Assembly: GCA_934148015.1 (NCBI GenBank)
Contig: CAKPCU010000019.1
Span: forward strand, 1 to 5,727
Direction: 5' to 3'
Origin: an uncultured Bacilli bacterium
GTDB taxonomy: Bacteria; Bacillota_I; Bacilli_A; RF39; UBA660
DNA: 5,727 bases
The notes below the pieces were generated by a model. The model made no database searches and was not told the DNA's origin. It saw nothing but the letters and a program-made list of their open reading frames with translations. This document shows, piece after piece, positions 5,492 through 5,727 of this stretch (position 1 is its first letter; the number at the start of each line of letters is the position of its first letter). Position numbers and translations under genes: made by a program.

Positions 5492-5543
5492 ATTTTATAT
5501 AAAACTTTAAAGTTCTCTTATCACAGAAAGGAGGACTTTTTTC

Positions 5544-5727
5544 ATGTTTGAATTTAAAGTAATTGTAAATCTAAAACCTAATAAAGTTTAACAGACATTT
5601 TAAAAGAATTTAAATATAAGGTTATTTTAGGACAAATTAAAACTATTTTACACACCAACTTACAAGTAATAATACCTACTGAATACAAAATTACATATCC
5701 TACTACTCTTACAATACTTGAATACAA
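5544..5727 (+). pseudogene. Start of an unrecognised gene, frameshifted, running off the right edge
   Basis: The start is well supported: GGAGG at 5530-5534 within AAAGGAGGA, 9 bases before ATG 5544. The frame reads MFEFKVIVNLKPNKV and stops at TAA 5589-5591. One frame over, from AGT at 5585, it continues SLTDILKEFKYKVILGQIKT, then ILHTNLQVIIPTEY, and stays open to the end. Adding one A to the AAA at 5583-5585 joins them as KPNKSLTDILKEF, a smooth protein of at least 61 residues. I do not recognise the family. Whether it is truly broken depends on that single base. A programmed frameshift is unlikely because there is no slippery heptamer. Its expression would be set by the attenuator upstream. 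Confidence 0.6.

Noticed and set aside
5583..5591. Programmed frameshift in the gene at 5544
   Set aside because: There is no slippery heptamer, and a -1 slip on AAA would put TAA in the decoding site; a plain one-base loss explains it better.
1..5727. CRISPR array, tRNA or rRNA genes
   Set aside because: I saw no spaced direct repeats of CRISPR type, no tRNA-like cloverleaf with GTTCGA-type arm, and no rRNA sequence.

Overview
The window is very AT-rich. It shows purine-rich Shine-Dalgarno sites, TATAAT-type promoters, TAA/TGA stops and TGG for Trp, so it uses the standard code. Together with a clostridial-type large serine recombinase and a ribbon-helix-helix mobilisation-like protein, this points to a low-GC Firmicutes or related Bacilli/Mycoplasmatota chromosome, in a decayed mobile-element region. 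I could not identify the species.

Layout: (1) Positions 1-302, minus strand, hold remnants of two small genes, each interrupted by a one-base frameshift. (2) Positions 372-545, minus strand, could encode a 57-residue single-pass membrane protein. (3) Positions 546-1112 have no convincing gene but contain a dense run of palindromes (555-663) and copies of a TTTATGGCC motif. (4) Positions 1113-3146 are one complete transcription unit: extended -10 promoter, strong RBS, a 651-residue protein of unknown function, and an intrinsic terminator. (5) Positions 3325-4526, plus strand, hold a serine recombinase that has lost both ends, then a ribbon-helix-helix gene whose reading frame runs into the opposite strand of the next gene. 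(6) Positions 4384-5327, minus strand, hold a compact RlmN/Cfr-family radical SAM gene with its own promoter and RBS. A perfect 19-bp tandem duplication shifts its frame near the 5' end. (7) Positions 5355-5727, plus strand, hold a strong promoter, a structured leader ending in a terminator hairpin, and a frameshifted small gene that leaves the window.

The recombinase, the ribbon-helix-helix protein and the small minus-strand ORFs look like debris of an integrative element. The 651-residue protein and the radical SAM gene look like cargo with their own promoters. No shared pathway can be shown. The most interesting items are the compact radical SAM gene, which keeps all five catalytic cysteines but lacks the usual N-terminal RNA-binding domain and is switched out of frame by a repeat; the possible attenuator or riboswitch-like leader at 5389-5491; and the unrecognised 651-residue protein.
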